Source of the DNA: CAVTBT01 sp963733065
Lineage (GTDB): Bacteria > Actinomycetota > Thermoleophilia > Gaiellales > Gaiellaceae
Reading direction: 5' to 3'
DNA length: 64,000 bases
Assembly: GCA_963733065.1 (NCBI GenBank)
Contig: CAVTBT010000002.1
Location: 248,001-312,000, forward strand
The position numbers and the translations under genes are program-made. The first letter of the stretch is position 1; the number at the start of each line of letters is the position of its first letter. Below are positions 43,410 to 51,518 of the stretch, one piece after another. Below the pieces are notes generated by a model, which did not search any database, had not been told where the DNA came from, and saw only the letters and a list, made by a program, of their open reading frames with translations.

Positions 43410-44646
43410 GCCCAAACACCGTCCGGAGGCTGTCGCCGCGAACTCGAGCACGACGGTTCCGACGTCGCCTCGGGCGCTGCCGATCCTCCACGCCCCGGGA
43501 ATTGATGTTCATCGGCCGAGCGTCGCCGAGTGGTGCGGGTGTGGGCCGCTCGGAGGCCCGGATCTAGAGCCGCTCGCCGCCGAGGTCAGTCCGCAGTTCT
43601 TCGACTCCGTGTCAGCGCTTCGCGCCGCCGTGCTGGCCTCCGAGCCGGACGACCCCGTCGTCGTCGTACGCCGGCGTGCAGACCGGGAATTCGACGACCT
43701 GCTCGAATCAAGGCGAATCGTCTGGCTCGAGCTGGATGCCGCCGTCGAGCGTCGCGACGACGCCAGGTTGCTGATCCGTGGCCGCGGCGTGAACGGGTAC
43801 CACTGGGCCGTCCGTTCGGCGCACTATCACTGGCACGTTCCACCGTCGACGATCGCGTACGGCGCCGATCGGGACCAGGTCGGCGAGCTCCGTGTTCCAG
43901 TGGGCGACGGTCCCTTCCCCGTCGTCGTACTGCTCCACGGCGGATATTGGCGTGAGCAATGGGAACGCGACACGATCGAGCCCCTCGCCGTCGCCCTGGC
44001 GACTCAGGGCTACGCGACCTGGAACGTCGAGTATCGGCGCACGGGCCCGGGCGGAGGCGGCGGCTGGCCGGAAACGTTCGACGACGTCGCGAGGGCCATC
44101 GACTTCCTGGCGGACCTGGCGGCCGAGCATCCGCTCGATCTGGACCACGTGGTCGTTGCTGGGCACTCGGCCGGCGGTCACCTCGCTCTCTGGGTCGGTG
44201 CCCGCACGTCGTTTGCCGACGGGCCGGGCGCGGCTCCACGTGTTCACCCGCACCTCGTGGTCTCGCTCGCCGGCGTCGTCGATCTGGCGGGCACGGCCGA
44301 CCGATGTGCGGGCTTCGGTGCGAACCCTGTCGTCGAGCTCATGGGCGGCATGCCGGTCGATATCCCTCAGATCTACGAGCGGGCGTGTCCGCAGCAGCTT
44401 CCGCTCACAGTTCCGGCGATCCTCGTACAGGGCACAGCCGGCGACGATCCCGACCTCATCGACCTCTGCCGCAGCTACGTGGACGACCGCCACGGCGAGC
44501 AGATCTCGTACATCGAGCGCGACGATGCCGACCACTTCGCGCTCGTCGAGCCACACCATGCCGCCTGGCTTGCTGTCGCCGCCCGGATTGCCGAATCGGC
44601 TCCGCCGGCTCAGTCCGGCGCGCGCGAGTCGGTCGAATCTAGCTAG
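43399..44646 (+). CDS. Alpha/beta hydrolase with unusual N-terminal domain
   Basis: 415 residues. The C-terminal about 260 residues form an esterase/arylformamidase-like hydrolase: oxyanion loop HGGYWREQW (about 180), nucleophile GHSAGGHLALW (about 254), Asp in the GDDPDLID region and His in DADHFALVEPHH. The first about 150 residues are not recognised; they include CGCGPLGGPDLEPL and a Arg/Asp-rich strand region (VVVVRRRADREFDDLLESRR). The ATG overlaps the hyuB end by 11 bases, so it may act on the hyu product or on a related amide. Confidence 0.83.
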   Translation: MARKPKHRPEAVAANSSTTVPTSPRALPILHAPGIDVHRPSVAEWCGCGPLGGPDLEPLAAEVSPQFFDSVSALRAAVLASEPDDPVVVVRRRADREFDDLLESRRIVWLELDAAVERRDDARLLIRGRGVNGYHWAVRSAHYHWHVPPSTIAYGADRDQVGELRVPVGDGPFPVVVLLHGGYWREQWERDTIEPLAVALATQGYATWNVEYRRTGPGGGGGWPETFDDVARAIDFLADLAAEHPLDLDHVVVAGHSAGGHLALWVGARTSFADGPGAAPRVHPHLVVSLAGVVDLAGTADRCAGFGANPVVELMGGMPVDIPQIYERACPQQLPLTVPAILVQGTAGDDPDLIDLCRSYVDDRHGEQISYIERDDADHFALVEPHHAAWLAVAARIAESAPPAQSGARESVESS

Positions 44647-44725
44647 CGCCTAGACGCAGGCGAAGCTTCCTCGAAGTGGCCAACGTCGCGCGACGGACAA
44701 TGAGGACGAGGCGGTACCTGGCCGC

Positions 44726-44938
44726 CTACTCCTCGTCGTAACGCTTTACCTGCCGCCGATCGTAGAACCAGCCGAACACGAGCAAGACAACCGCCAGGAG
44801 TGCGAGTGCGCCGAAGACGCCCCACGCATACGCCGCCCGCGTGAGGATCAGCATCACGATCAGGCCGGCGATCCCCAATACGGCGACGAGGCCCGCCATC
44901 CGGGCATAGAAGCCAAAACCAAGCCCTTGCTCCTCCAT
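44726..44938 (-). CDS. Small two-helix membrane protein
   Basis: 70-residue protein with two transmembrane segments (MAGLVAVLGIAGLIVMLIL and WGVFGALALLAVVLLVFGWF) and a charged C-terminal tail DRRQVKRYDEE. Both ends are likely cytoplasmic. Such proteins are common in actinobacteria and have no known function. It is divergent from the F420-type oxidoreductase gene. Confidence 0.75.
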   Translation of the reverse strand: MEEQGLGFGFYARMAGLVAVLGIAGLIVMLILTRAAYAWGVFGALALLAVVLLVFGWFYDRRQVKRYDEE

Positions 44939-45056
44939 GAACGCGAGTATGCACGGTCGGAGTTGCCGGGTCTACGCCGTCGTCAGCGTCCAACACCGTC
45001 CTCGACGCCCCGGGGCCGCAGGTTTCTCTGACAACCGCGCTGGGGACGCCGTTCGC

Positions 45057-46007
45057 ATGGAGCTCGGATACGCGATCTCGTGTGAGGAGCGTCGGCCGCT
45101 GGACATCGTCCGCGATGCGCGGGCCGCCGAGGAGGCCGGCATGCGCTTCGCGCTCATCTCCGATCACTTTCATCCGTGGACCGACTCGCAGGGCCAGAGC
45201 GCGTTCGTCTGGTCCGTGATTGGCGCGATTGCGACGCACACGGACGAGCTGCGACTGGGGACGGGGGTGACGTGTCCCATGATCCGCGTGCACCCCGTGG
45301 TCGTCGCACAAGCGGCGGCGACGAGCGCCGCGATGATGGACGGTCGCTTCTTCCTCGGCGTCGGGACGGGCGAGAACCTGAACGAGCACGTGACCGGTGC
45401 GCGCTGGCCCGCGCCCGACGAGCGCCTCGAGATGCTCGAGGAGGCGATTCGCCTGATGCGCCAGCTCTGGGATGGCGGCTACCAGACCTTCCGCGGCAAG
45501 CACTACGTCGCCGACCACGCCCGCATCTACACGCTGCCGGAGGAGCCGATTCAGATCGCGGTCGCGGCGGCCATGCCGAAGGCGGCGGAGCTGGCCGGGC
45601 GGCTCGGCGACGCGCTCATCAACACGGCGCCGGACGCCGGGATCGTCGACGCGTATCGCTCCGCCGGCGGTGACGGTGCCCGCTACGGGCAGCTGACCGT
45701 GTGCTGGAACGAGGACGAGGCGGCTGCGCGCAAGACGGCGCTCGAGGTCTGGCCGAATGCCGCCGCGCCGGGCCGGCTGAGCCAGGAGCTGCCGCTGCCG
45801 TCCGACTTCGAAGCGGTTGCCGAGCTCGTCACCGAGGATGAGATCGCCGAGCAGGTTGTCTGCGGGCCGGACCCGGGGCCATACCGGGAGCGGATCGCCG
45901 AGTACGCGGCCGCGGGCTACGACCACCTTGCGATCCATCAGGTCGGCTCCGACCAGGCAGGCTTCCTCCAGTTCTACGAGCGCGAGCTCGCCGGCGTCGC
46001 TGTCTGA
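45057..46007 (+). CDS. F420-dependent LLM-class oxidoreductase
   Basis: 316-residue luciferase-like TIM barrel of the F420-dependent glucose-6-phosphate dehydrogenase-related group. N-terminus MELGYAISCEERRPLDIVRD, followed by ISDHFHPWTDSQGQSAFVW, GTGVTCPMIRVHPVVVAQA and GVGTGENLNEHVTGARWP, all strong family markers for binding F420. ATG 45057 is used; the frame is open further back but the extension is not family-like. Cofactor F420 is standard in actinobacteria. Substrate unknown. The next gene starts 13 bases later. Confidence 0.9.
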   Translation: MELGYAISCEERRPLDIVRDARAAEEAGMRFALISDHFHPWTDSQGQSAFVWSVIGAIATHTDELRLGTGVTCPMIRVHPVVVAQAAATSAAMMDGRFFLGVGTGENLNEHVTGARWPAPDERLEMLEEAIRLMRQLWDGGYQTFRGKHYVADHARIYTLPEEPIQIAVAAAMPKAAELAGRLGDALINTAPDAGIVDAYRSAGGDGARYGQLTVCWNEDEAAARKTALEVWPNAAAPGRLSQELPLPSDFEAVAELVTEDEIAEQVVCGPDPGPYRERIAEYAAAGYDHLAIHQVGSDQAGFLQFYERELAGVAV

Positions 46008-46020
46008 GTCAGGGACCCCC

Positions 46021-46566
46021 GTGGCGGCCGACGAGCAGGCGTCGAGGGACGTGCTGGTGGTCGTCGATGCCCTGAGCGACTTCCAGCACGAGCAGGGTGA
46101 GCGGCTGTTGGCCTCGTTCCGCGAGCGACTGCCGGGGCTTCGCGGCGCGTTGACCCGCGCGCGGCACGCCGGGGTGCCGGTCGTCTACGTCAACGACCAC
46201 TTCGGCCGTTGGGCGGACGACGCGTCGGACGTCCTCCAGCGCGCCATGAACGGCCCCGGCCGAGATGTGATCCTCGAGATCGCTCCACGTTCGGAGGAGC
46301 CGATCCTGCTCAAGGCTCGGTACTCGGCGTTCGACCACACCGGCTTGGCGCTCCTGGTCGAGGAGCTGGAGTGCGAGCGGCTGCTGCTCGCCGGCGGCGC
46401 GACGGAGGCGTGCATCGTGCAGACGGGCATCGACGCCCGCGAGCTGGGCTTCCAGGTCACGATCCTCGCCGACGCCTGCGCGACGCTGGACACGGAGCTC
46501 GAGCAGCTGTCGCTCCGGTACGCGCACGAGGTCGGCGGGATGCAGATCGCGCGCGGCAGCGCGTAG
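46021..46566 (+). CDS. Isochorismatase-like cysteine hydrolase
   Basis: 181-residue cysteine hydrolase. The catalytic triad is visible: Asp in VLVVVDALSDFQ (about 16), Lys in ILLKARYSAFDHT (about 99) and Cys in GGATEACIVQTGID (about 126). This is the nicotinamidase/isochorismatase fold, acting on amides or vinyl ethers. GTG start, 13 bases after the oxidoreductase stop, so the two genes are probably co-transcribed. Confidence 0.9.
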   Translation: MAADEQASRDVLVVVDALSDFQHEQGERLLASFRERLPGLRGALTRARHAGVPVVYVNDHFGRWADDASDVLQRAMNGPGRDVILEIAPRSEEPILLKARYSAFDHTGLALLVEELECERLLLAGGATEACIVQTGIDARELGFQVTILADACATLDTELEQLSLRYAHEVGGMQIARGSA

Positions 46567-46612
46567 ACGCCGGCCCCGCAGGGCCCAGTCCTTAGGCGCT
46601 ACTCGCGGGCGT

Positions 46613-46954
46613 CTACTTCCGGCGGTCGACGGCGCGCTGCAGGGATGCCTTGTTCATCTTCGACCGACCTTCGATGCCAAGGCGCTTCGCCTCGTTGTAG
46701 AGCTGCTCGTAGGTCCTGCCCTTGGGACGGTTCGTGCCGGAGCGCAGGCCACCTCGCCGCCCGGACGAGATGTCGTCCGTCGAGCTTCGGGATCGTTCTC
46801 GCGACTCTCCAGAGCGCGCGCGCTCCTTGTTGACCGTCCGTGCCGCGATCTCCTCAGCGCGCGACTGGGAGCGTCCTTGCTCGATCTGGCTGTCCTTGAT
46901 GTGCTCGTACTGACGGGCACGTTTCGTTCCGGGCTTGACTCCGCGAGGTGGCAT
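46613..46954 (-). CDS. Rho-N-like / 'plasmid stabilization' family protein
   Basis: 113-residue very basic and hydrophilic protein. The N-terminus MPPRGVKPGTKRARQYEHIK and middle EEIAARTVNKERARSG are typical of a widespread actinobacterial family annotated as plasmid stabilization protein. The C-terminus (YNEAKRLGIEGRSKMNKASL then QRAVDRRK) is a Rho N-terminal-like SAP helix pair that could bind nucleic acid. ATG 46954 chosen because AAGGGAG precedes it; a GTG two codons earlier is possible. Its cellular role is not known. Confidence 0.82.
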   Translation of the reverse strand: MPPRGVKPGTKRARQYEHIKDSQIEQGRSQSRAEEIAARTVNKERARSGESRERSRSSTDDISSGRRGGLRSGTNRPKGRTYEQLYNEAKRLGIEGRSKMNKASLQRAVDRRK

Positions 46955-47059
46955 GCTCACTCCCTTGTTCGGTAGCGCTGTGCCCGGGCATTTCCGTCGG
47001 CGGCCGGGCTAAACCGGTCACGGGGCGGTACCCCGTGCTCCGCCGTCGGAGGAGAACGG

Positions 47060-48281
47060 CTACGGCGCGCTGAGGACCGAGCCGATCGTCTCGGATAGAG
47101 CGTCACGCTCGGCGGTGACGTTCCGCACGTGTTGGCTCGACTCGACCGAGACGAAGTCACGAGCCGGGGTGAGCCGGGCTGCGAATTGGCCCTGAACGTT
47201 CGTGGTCGCGCCCAACCCACCCTTCGGGTCGTCCTGAGGCGAGCAGTCGACGAGGCCGTCGCGCCGCCGAGGTGGGGCGACGTCCCGACCGTAGAGCAGC
47301 ACCTTCCCTCCGTACACGTCGCTCGCATCGGCGCTCAGGGCCGCCGCGATCCGGCGCGCCAGACGCGTCGTCTCGATCCCGGGCGATGCGTCCTGCTCGA
47401 TTCCGGCCGAGACCACGACCTCCTGACAGCTCGGCGGGTGATTCGTCGTCAGGAAGCCGTGCGGCTGGTAGACCCTGGCGGCCGCCGGCAAGGAGAGCGT
47501 CGGCGTGAGGGCCGTCTCGTGCACGGCCTCGAACATGCTCGCGCCCTCGTGGGCGACGTCCGCCGAGCAGGGACGCTGCGGGCAGCCGACGGCGGTCGCC
47601 CCGCGGTCGGTGCCGGCAACGAACAGGTACTTCGCTTCGGCTCGCTCGTAGGTCGTCACCGCCATGGTGTGCGTGCGGCGGTCCCCTCCGACCGCGTTAC
47701 ACCGCGCGGTCGACCTGCAAGGATGCGGAACCTCGACCGCCACCACCGGGAAGCTCGTCCTGGTGGCGATCACGTACAGCCCCCAGGCACGCCGGTAGCG
47801 CTCGACCCCGTCCCGGCCCCTCGACCTCCGTTCCTCGAGCAGGACGAACCGCTTCCCCGCAGGGGTGCTCGCATCGCCCAGCTGCTTCACGTCGTACCGG
47901 AGCGGCTGCAAGAGGCGCACGGCGTTGGCAAGCTGACCAGCCGCCGCGTACTGGAAACCACACTGGAACCGCGCGCGCTCGGCCGCGGTCGGAAAGACGT
48001 ACCGCTGGTCGCTCGGCGCCGACTCGACGAAGTCGCTGACCACGTCGATCAGCTCGCGTCTGGGTCGGCAGTTGCATCCGGTCGCCCCGTCGGCGTCGGC
48101 GAGCGCGTCAGCAGTCTCTGGCAGTCGACGGCCGACGGGACACTTGCTCCATCGCGCGATGCCGCCGGACCCACGGCCAGAGCGGGCGCCGCCGACGACC
48201 AGCGAGCATCGCGAGCGCCGAGCCCACGAGCGAGAGCGCGCGAAGGCGAAGCGCCCGCCTCGCGGTCGCGCCGGTGAGCAT
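47060..48281 (-). CDS. Secreted protein of unknown function, probable 5' frameshift
   Basis: About 400 residues. The main frame covers 47060 to about 48.2 kb with an ordered, Cys-containing protein (CNCRPRRELIDVVSDFVESA, VVAVEVPHPCRSTARCNAVG, GTDRGATAVGCPQRPC, VYQPHGFLTTNHPPSCQEVV). It lacks a signal peptide in that frame. The neighbouring frame, starting ATG 48281, holds a clear one (RALRLRALSLVGSALAMLAG). A shift near 48.2 kb joins them. Conserved His and Cys hint at a metal or disulfide-stabilised hydrolase, but I do not recognise a family. Confidence 0.6.
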
Positions 48282-48508
48282 TCCTCGACGTGGGCCAACG
48301 CCCATTAGATTCCTCTTCCAGCCGACTTACTTCACCGGACGGGAGTCGGCGGTTTCGTATTCCCAGACGGATGCCTGCTCTCGCACTGCGCCCGCCGCCG
48401 TGCCAGGTTTTCTCGACGGCCTCCGGTCCCTCACGCCCGACGTCGTCACTGAGGTCGGGCTTGAAGACTCGAGGTGCTCACGCCCACTCGTCTAGGGTCC
48501 TGCCGACG

Positions 48509-48754
48509 ATGCTCGAGATCCGAATCAAGGTCAGCGGCGGCACCGACCACGTCCTCGAGATCGGCGACAACGATCCTGAGCAAGTGTTCTCGGAGCTGCT
48601 CGCGGGCCGACGAACCGGCTTGCTCGACGGATGGGTCCAGGTCCGACCCAGCAACGATTCGCAGACAGGCGTCGCCGTCCGTGGCAGCGACATCGTCGAG
48701 GTAAGCCTCGTTGACGCCGACAAGATCGGCGCAGACCGCTTCAGGGAGTCCTGA
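48509..48754 (+). CDS. Small hypothetical protein (81 aa)
   Basis: Compact frame beginning MLEIRIKVSGGTDHVLEIGD and continuing with FSELLAGRRTGLLDGWVQV and GVAVRGSDIVEVSLVDADK. Alternating strands and one helix suggest a small beta-rich domain. The start ATG at 48509 is the first of several in-frame starts that gives an ordered N-terminus. No family is recognised, and it stands alone. Confidence 0.5.
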   Translation: MLEIRIKVSGGTDHVLEIGDNDPEQVFSELLAGRRTGLLDGWVQVRPSNDSQTGVAVRGSDIVEVSLVDADKIGADRFRES

Positions 48755-49069
48755 CCGGCGAACCCGGTGTTCGCCGCTCACCGCGCACCGAGTCGCGAAA
48801 CCGGCACGAATCGCACGACGCGAATGGCTTGATCAAGCGGCTCCTGCGTGACACCAAGCCGTGAATGGGCGCACCTGGGATCGAAGACGGTCACTTGGAC
48901 TCTTACTGACAGCGCAGGACGGGACGGTATTCGCCACTCCGAGGCACGACTGGATAGCACCAGTACGAGTTCAGTCGCGCGTGAAACCTGACACGCGTTC
49001 TGACACGCTCAAGAGCTCGTTCGCCGTGTTCACAAGAGCCCGCCATAGAGCCAGCGCCAAACGTCGTGG
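48755..49069. other. 315-base region with no supported gene
   Basis: Composition is visibly less GC-rich than the surrounding core genes. Short frames on both strands (for example 48778-48960 minus) have Arg/Ser-rich, non-family-like translations. No hairpin, repeat or promoter stands out. It marks the left border of the enolase-like/kinase part of the catabolic island. Confidence 0.4.
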
Positions 49070-50377
49070 TTAGCGAGCCAGCCCTTTCCTGCCCACGTAT
49101 TGCATGTTCTCACCCAGTTCCGACTCGATCTGGAGCAGACGGTTCCACTTCGCCGTTCGCTCTGAGCGCATTGTGGACCCCACCTTGACCTGATCCGAGT
49201 TCCATCCCAAAGCCAGGTCAGCGAGCCACGAATCCTCCGTGTCGCCAGATCGAGCCGACACGATCGTCGCGTAGCCAGATGCGCGGGCGAGCGTGATGAC
49301 TTCTTCGGTTCGCGTGATCGTCCCTGCCTGGTTCGGCTTCACCAGCACTGCGTTGGCGATTCCTTCCGTCATTCCCCGCTCGAGCCGGGCAGCATTGGTC
49401 GCGAAGAGATCATCACCGACGAGTTGGACATCGCCGAGACGCTCGCTTGCCACTCGCCACCCCTCCCAGTCGTCGTCTGCCAGAGGGTCCTCGATTGAGA
49501 CAATCGGGAAGTCGGCTTTCCAGGACGCGAGCTCCTCGATGAGTTCTCTGCGGTGGAGCAGCCGTCCTTCGGTCGACAGTCGGTAGTCGTGACCGTCGAA
49601 CAACTGCGTTGCAGCAACGTCGATCGCGATGCCGCACTCGCTGCCGAGCGTAAGGCCCGCCCTTTCGATGCCGCGTATGAGGAGCTCGAGCGCAGATCGA
49701 TTGGAGGGGAGAGGAAACGCCAGGCCACCTTCGTCCGCGACCAGGGCCGCATTCATCCCTTGCTTCTCCGCCACGACAGCGGTTCCGGCGCGCACACGGT
49801 TCGCTGTCTCGATCGCCTCTGCGAAGGAGGCAGCGCCGACGGGAACAACAAGGAAGTCCTGGATGTCGACGAGGCCGCCCGCGTGCGCGCCGCCCGAAAG
49901 CACGTTGACCATCGGAAGCGGGAGTCGCGGCGCCCGGCCGTGCGAGATGAGCTCATAGAGCGGGAGCCGTTCCGCGTCGGCTGCGGCGATGAGGTTGGCG
50001 ATCGATACCGCCAGGATGGCGTTGCCCCCGAGGCGCTCGAGCCTTTCGGTTCCGTCGCGGCTCACGAGAGCTGCGTCGACGGCCTCTTGATCGCATGCAT
50101 CCAGGTCCAGGATGGCGGGGGCCAGCTCGGTTTCGATGTGCGAAATCGCGCGACGCACGCCTTGACCGCCGTAGCGCGGTCCACCATCTCGCAGTTCGAC
50201 CGCTTCATGGTTTCCGCGTGAGGCTCCCGAGGGCACGGTCGCGACGCCACGCGCACCACCACGGAGCCGGACCTCACAGGCGACGGTTGGATTGCCGCGG
50301 GAGTCCAGCGCCTCCCAGGCTCGGACGGCAGCGACGCTACGACTCAGCGCACACCTCGTCGCGCGCTGCCCAGGCAT
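49070..50377 (-). CDS. Enolase-like protein with altered active site
   Basis: 435-residue enolase paralogue. Conserved: AWEALDSRGNPTV at the N-terminus, metal ligands in IAIDVAATQLF, IVSIEDPLADDDW and QLVGDDLFATN, catalytic Lys in NAVLVKPNQAGT, base Glu in VADEGGLAF and Lys in QVKVGS. Changed: the mobile loop SGASTG is SGASRG, the catalytic Glu in QEF is Asp (VDIQDFLVV), and the His of SHRSGETED is Ala (SARSGDTED). It is therefore unlikely to be the housekeeping enolase. ATG 50377 lies inside the kinase gene (41-base overlap), so the pair is coupled. Confidence 0.87.
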   Translation of the reverse strand: MPGQRATRCALSRSVAAVRAWEALDSRGNPTVACEVRLRGGARGVATVPSGASRGNHEAVELRDGGPRYGGQGVRRAISHIETELAPAILDLDACDQEAVDAALVSRDGTERLERLGGNAILAVSIANLIAAADAERLPLYELISHGRAPRLPLPMVNVLSGGAHAGGLVDIQDFLVVPVGAASFAEAIETANRVRAGTAVVAEKQGMNAALVADEGGLAFPLPSNRSALELLIRGIERAGLTLGSECGIAIDVAATQLFDGHDYRLSTEGRLLHRRELIEELASWKADFPIVSIEDPLADDDWEGWRVASERLGDVQLVGDDLFATNAARLERGMTEGIANAVLVKPNQAGTITRTEEVITLARASGYATIVSARSGDTEDSWLADLALGWNSDQVKVGSTMRSERTAKWNRLLQIESELGENMQYVGRKGLAR

Positions 50378-51338
50378 CGTCGAGGCCGCCGGGGAGCGTC
50401 GTGAGGAGCCGGTGAGCAAGGGTACGTGTTCGTTCGCGTTCGTCCTCAGTGAGGTACTCGGCTGGCGATTTGCCGTCGACGCGGGCGAGCATCAGGCAGC
50501 CGACGTGGCCGTAGAGATACCGCTCACGCGGCACCAGCGCGGTCGGAGCTTCGGCCCGATAGCCAGCCAGAAAAGCTGTAGCGCATTGCTTGAGCGCAGC
50601 GGAAAGCGCCGGCCGATGCACCGACTTGAGGAAAAGATGATTCAGCATGAACGCCAGGTCGAAGACCGGATCCCCGAGATGAACGACCTCGAAGTCAATG
50701 ACCCACGGATCGCGACCGCCGACGAGGATGTTCTTTGGCGAGTAGTCGCCGTGAACCAAGCATTTCCGCGTAGCGAGCATCGCCGCGACGTGCCGATCGA
50801 TGACCGGACGGATACCAGGGTGCCGGACTGATGTGAAGCGGTAGTACGGGTCGACTCGCAACTGGACGAAGACGTCACTCTTGGAGAAGCGGGCGCCCCC
50901 GTCCTCCGGCGCAAGGCGCTGCCACCTTCCAAGCCAGCGGCCCAACCGCGAAGCGGTGGCCGTGTCGACCTCGCCGGCGAGCAACTGCTGCTTCCATGTC
51001 GGCCAGCCCAGAGGTGCCGCTTCGATGACGAGCACGTACCGCTCCTCATCGAGCGAGATGACCTCCGGTACCGAACCGGGTATGGCAGTGGCTGCGGCAC
51101 GAAGCGCGTCAGCCTCACGAATCGTTCGCTCTTGGCTTGCAAGCCATTCCTCTGCGACGTTGAGCCTGGGAAGGGATTGCTTCACCACCACGCCACCCTC
51201 CGAGGACGACGCGTAGAGGACGACGTTCGACACTCCACCCGCCAGCTCGTGAACGTCGGAGACTTCACGGATACCCCGGTCGCTCAGGTACTGCTTGGCG
51301 CTAGTCGGCGTGAGCAGTTCCACTGCCTTGGGCTGCAT
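50337..51338 (-). CDS. APH/choline-kinase-family phosphotransferase
   Basis: 333-residue small-molecule kinase. ELAGGVSNVVLY (about 30) is the nucleotide loop and GGVVVKQSLPRL carries the ATP Lys. The catalytic loop is LVHGDYSPKNILVGG (about 205) and the metal-binding Asp is in WVIDFEVVHLGDPVFDLAF. The YSPKN form resembles methylthioribose-kinase-like members more than antibiotic kinases. It is the first gene of a two-gene unit with the enolase-like protein and is divergent from lacI, so the two are probably under that repressor. Likely phosphorylates a sugar, sugar acid or small alcohol; inferred only. Confidence 0.87.
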   Translation of the reverse strand: MQPKAVELLTPTSAKQYLSDRGIREVSDVHELAGGVSNVVLYASSSEGGVVVKQSLPRLNVAEEWLASQERTIREADALRAAATAIPGSVPEVISLDEERYVLVIEAAPLGWPTWKQQLLAGEVDTATASRLGRWLGRWQRLAPEDGGARFSKSDVFVQLRVDPYYRFTSVRHPGIRPVIDRHVAAMLATRKCLVHGDYSPKNILVGGRDPWVIDFEVVHLGDPVFDLAFMLNHLFLKSVHRPALSAALKQCATAFLAGYRAEAPTALVPRERYLYGHVGCLMLARVDGKSPAEYLTEDERERTRTLAHRLLTTLPGGLDDAWAARDEVCAES

Positions 51339-51372
51339 TGACACACTCCGAGGCTGGGACGTATCGTCGGTC

Positions 51373-51386
51373 TGGGAACGTTCCCA
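51373..51386. promoter_or_regulatory. LacI-type operator between kinase and lacI
   Basis: Perfect 14-bp palindrome TGGGAACGTTCCCA with the central CG step usual for LacI-family operators. It lies 35 bases upstream of the kinase start and 133 bases upstream of lacI, so it can control the minus-strand kinase/enolase pair and possibly both directions. Confidence 0.75.
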
Positions 51387-51518
51387 TCGCCATATTCTCA
51401 CGAACCCGATATCGACGGCAGCCCGAGATGTGCCAGAGCACACACACCGGACGTCGATCCGCACTCGAAGCCGGAGCCCACTATTCACCCGCATGAACTC
51501 ACGGTCGACCAGGTCACG

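Noticed and set aside
48778..48960. 60-codon minus-strand frame
   Set aside because: Arg/Ser-rich, no ribosome binding site and no ordered pattern.
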